Assembly: GCF_000246855.1 (NCBI RefSeq)
Contig: NC_016609.1
Span: forward strand, 4,464,001 to 4,528,000
Length of the DNA: 64,000 nucleotides
DNA from: Niastella koreensis GR20-10
GTDB lineage: Bacteria; Bacteroidota; Bacteroidia; Chitinophagales; Chitinophagaceae
Reading direction: 5' to 3'
Shown here: positions 61,934-64,000 of the stretch, piece after piece
Position numbering within the stretch: position 1 is the stretch's first letter
Layout of the letters: the number at the start of each line of letters is the position of its first letter
Position numbers and translations under genes: made by a program
The notes under the pieces: model-generated
What the model was told of the DNA's origin: nothing
Databases searched by the model: none
The model's input: the letters and a program-made list of their open reading frames with translations, nothing else

Positions 61934-64000
61934 TTAGTCCTTACCCGAAAAGTCAAAGAATAAAGTTATATCCTTGGCATACATCGGGTCCTTGCCATAA
62001 TCATAGAACATATGCTTTTTCCCCATGGGCCCCATATTCTCCGCTTTTTGCGATTTGGTGCCAATGGGTGAAATGCCATGCATGAACGACAGATCGCCAT
62101 CGGGGAACGCAGGTGCGGTATTGAACGGGGTAACCGAAAATTTAGGGGTGAACAACCGCAGGAACACATCTTCATCGGCACATACAACAGTGAGCGGTTG
62201 TGCGGTAGTGTTCAACTTCATCCAGTACAGGTTAGAATAATAACCTTTGAACTCGGGATAGATCAGTTTGCCTTCACCAGTTGAGGTATTATTGTAGTCT
62301 TTATTCCAGATATTCAACGTGCCACCCTTCATGCGGTTCTTCCAAACCCGGTATGGTCCTTCGCCCATCCACTGAATAGATTTTACGGTACTTTCAGGGA
62401 ATGAGAAGTTGACACCTACCAATGAGGTTTCATAATCTTTCGGAAAATACTTCACCTGCATTTTTACCCAGCCTGAAGGGAATACAGTCCACTCCAGTAA
62501 CTGCACCAGGCTTTTCTTCTGAAACTCAGCAGCAATTAACAGGTTGTTTCCTTCTTTGCGGGTATTCCATTTTACAAAGCCGGCTTCGCCTTCGCACAAC
62601 AAAGGACCGTTGCTTAAAGGAATGGCGCCTTTACCATTTTGTACGGTTTGTAACAAACCTGTTCTTTTATTGAACGTGATAGTAACATCACCGGCAGTAG
62701 CGATGATCAATGAATCTTTTTCAGACACATTAACCGTAGCATTGCCTTCCAGTTTGATTATATTTTTTGCAACTGCAGCAGGCAGTTTAATGGGCCAGCT
62801 CCAGGTATATATTTCATGACCGGTTACATCGTATGCGGTTACATACAGTACATTATATTGTTGCCAGTTGGCAGGCAGGTTACAGGTAATGGCGCCGCTT
62901 GTACCTGGCGCTATGCCGGGCACATTCACGGTACCTACAACACTGTCCTTGCTGCCGTTTTGCAATGACGCTAACTTGAAAGTAAAGCGGCATTGATTGA
63001 GGTTGGTGAAATGATACCTGTTTTCTACGGTGAATTGTCCGTTGAAAGCAGGGGTAAGATCTTTTAACTCGAAATGAACGGGCGCCCATACTTCTTTAAT
63101 GGTATAATAGCTGCCTTCTTTTTCGTGGTAGGGACCAACAATGCCATCGGGCGCGTGGTTGCCATCTGTATCGATGCTGTCTTTTTTGTCTGTTCTGATC
63201 ACGCCTTCATCGGCAAACACCCACAGGAAACCACCGGCTGAACGGGGATGATGCCACATCAGTTCCCAGTAATCTTCCAGCCCGGCGCCTAAACCACCAT
63301 CATACAAACCATGCAGGAATTCTGTAGGGAACACGATCTGGTGACCATGCAGGTGCGTATCATTACCGTAATCGTAGTTGATATAATGTTGGGTATCGAA
63401 CTGACGAAACACCTGCCAGGGATGGATCAGCGGACGGTGTTGGGGATCCATTTCATCGAACCAGTGGTCCAGCTCAGCATTACTGCCACCTTCGTTACCA
63501 TTATCCCAAACAACGATGGAGGGATGGTTCACATCATGCACGATCATTTCCTGCGCCAGAATGCTGCCTACCTGGGTATCGTATGCTTTGTGCCAGCCGC
63601 ACAATTCGTCCAGCACCATTAAACCTAATGAATCGCAGGCGTTCAGGAAGTGTGCATCGGGCGGGTAGTGCGACATCCGCACCGCGTTCATGTTCATGTC
63701 TTTCATCATCAGCACATCTTCGATGCTGCGGGTTTCATTCATTGCTCTTGCGGTGGTTGGCCAGAACGAATGACGGCACACCCCTTTGAATTTTATCTTA
63801 ACGCCATTGAGGTAAATGCCATCGCGCTCGCGCACTTCAATAGTACGGAAACCAAATTTCTCCTGTAAGGTATGAACCGGTTTTCCTTTTGCCAGCAGGG
63901 TAAATTCTACCTTGTAGCGATTGGGAAACTCCGGTGTCCAGGTGGCCGGAGAAGCCACACTTGTTTTCAACGTAGCAAGGGAATCACCTGATTTTATTTT
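61934..64000 (-). CDS. GH2-family glycosidase, 5' end outside the window
   Basis: At least 689 residues are visible and the frame is open at the right edge. The TIM-barrel part begins FRTIEVRERDGIYLNGVKIKFKGVCRHSF and NMNAVRMSHYPPDAHFLNACDSLGLMVLDEL; the acid/base Glu is in WDNGNEGGSNA, and a second Glu in QIVFPTEFLHG is a possible nucleophile. A long C-terminal beta region follows (ending ...DITLFFDFSGKD), as in beta-galactosidase-like GH2 enzymes. In this locus it could remove galactose, glucuronic acid or arabinose from pectin side chains. The usual signal peptide would be in the missing part. Confidence 0.92.
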   Translation of the reverse strand, partial: KIKSGDSLATLKTSVASPATWTPEFPNRYKVEFTLLAKGKPVHTLQEKFGFRTIEVRERDGIYLNGVKIKFKGVCRHSFWPTTARAMNETRSIEDVLMMKDMNMNAVRMSHYPPDAHFLNACDSLGLMVLDELCGWHKAYDTQVGSILAQEMIVHDVNHPSIVVWDNGNEGGSNAELDHWFDEMDPQHRPLIHPWQVFRQFDTQHYINYDYGNDTHLHGHQIVFPTEFLHGLYDGGLGAGLEDYWELMWHHPRSAGGFLWVFADEGVIRTDKKDSIDTDGNHAPDGIVGPYHEKEGSYYTIKEVWAPVHFELKDLTPAFNGQFTVENRYHFTNLNQCRFTFKLASLQNGSKDSVVGTVNVPGIAPGTSGAITCNLPANWQQYNVLYVTAYDVTGHEIYTWSWPIKLPAAVAKNIIKLEGNATVNVSEKDSLIIATAGDVTITFNKRTGLLQTVQNGKGAIPLSNGPLLCEGEAGFVKWNTRKEGNNLLIAAEFQKKSLVQLLEWTVFPSGWVKMQVKYFPKDYETSLVGVNFSFPESTVKSIQWMGEGPYRVWKNRMKGGTLNIWNKDYNNTSTGEGKLIYPEFKGYYSNLYWMKLNTTAQPLTVVCADEDVFLRLFTPKFSVTPFNTAPAFPDGDLSFMHGISPIGTKSQKAENMGPMGKKHMFYDYGKDPMYAKDITLFFDFSGKD

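Overview
The window looks like a chromosome segment from a member of the Bacteroidota, most likely family Chitinophagaceae (Niastella/Chitinophaga-like). The reasons are a TonB-dependent receptor with an N-terminal carboxypeptidase-regulatory-like domain, AraC-type regulators next to glycoside hydrolases, a wide GH set (GH2, GH78, GH106, GH127, DUF5703, glutaminase A-like), few Shine-Dalgarno sequences, and a TAnnTTTG-like promoter ahead of the thiamine operon. No rRNA, tRNA, CRISPR array, transposase or integrase was seen.

Layout. 1-8.2 kb: the end of an AraC regulator, a YegP-like protein, an SRPBCC protein, an iorAB-type molybdenum hydroxylase pair, a polytopic membrane protein, a protoglobin and an orphan secreted protein behind three phased palindromes. 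8.2-17.5 kb: a secreted glutaminase-like protein, a Ca2+-type P-ATPase, a BNR-repeat lipoprotein, an outer-membrane barrel, a Pro/Glu-rich small protein, and a stress-like group (phosphoribosyltransferase, HPF/RaiA, universal stress protein). 17.9-24.3 kb: a TPP-riboswitch-controlled thiamine operon, thiS-thiC-thiE2-thiD-thiE-thiG-thiH, with no thiF. 24.7-27.6 kb: a Cys-rich small protein and a TonB-dependent receptor. 27.6-64 kb: an AraC regulator, a divergent DUF5703 enzyme, then a ~32 kb minus-strand catabolic locus cut by the right edge.

The catabolic locus combines secreted enzymes for complex plant pectin-type glycans (two GH78-type proteins, GH106, GH127, GH2, a beta-helix protein, an esterase) with transporters (two sodium:solute symporters and a BASS-family carrier) and cytoplasmic enzymes for branched or four-carbon acid sugars. 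The latter are a RuBisCO-like protein beside a DUF1537 kinase and an Asp/Glu-racemase-like protein, plus a second DUF1537 kinase with a PdxA2-like dehydrogenase, a DapA-like lyase and an iron alcohol dehydrogenase. By analogy with described D-apionate and D-threonate/D-erythronate pathways, this could salvage apiose- or tetronate-derived acids from pectin. The substrate is inference.

The most unusual non-coding feature is a system of short word arrays. Nearly every gap longer than about 60 bp carries locus-specific words repeated at exact 7-, 8- or 9-bp spacing, often as two arms with opposite complementarity that could fold into a long hairpin. They usually sit just after a gene, several contain that gene's stop codon, and the same words recur at distant loci in both orientations. 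A mosaic copy flanks the thiamine operon on each side in inverted orientation. I know of no named element in this group that matches.
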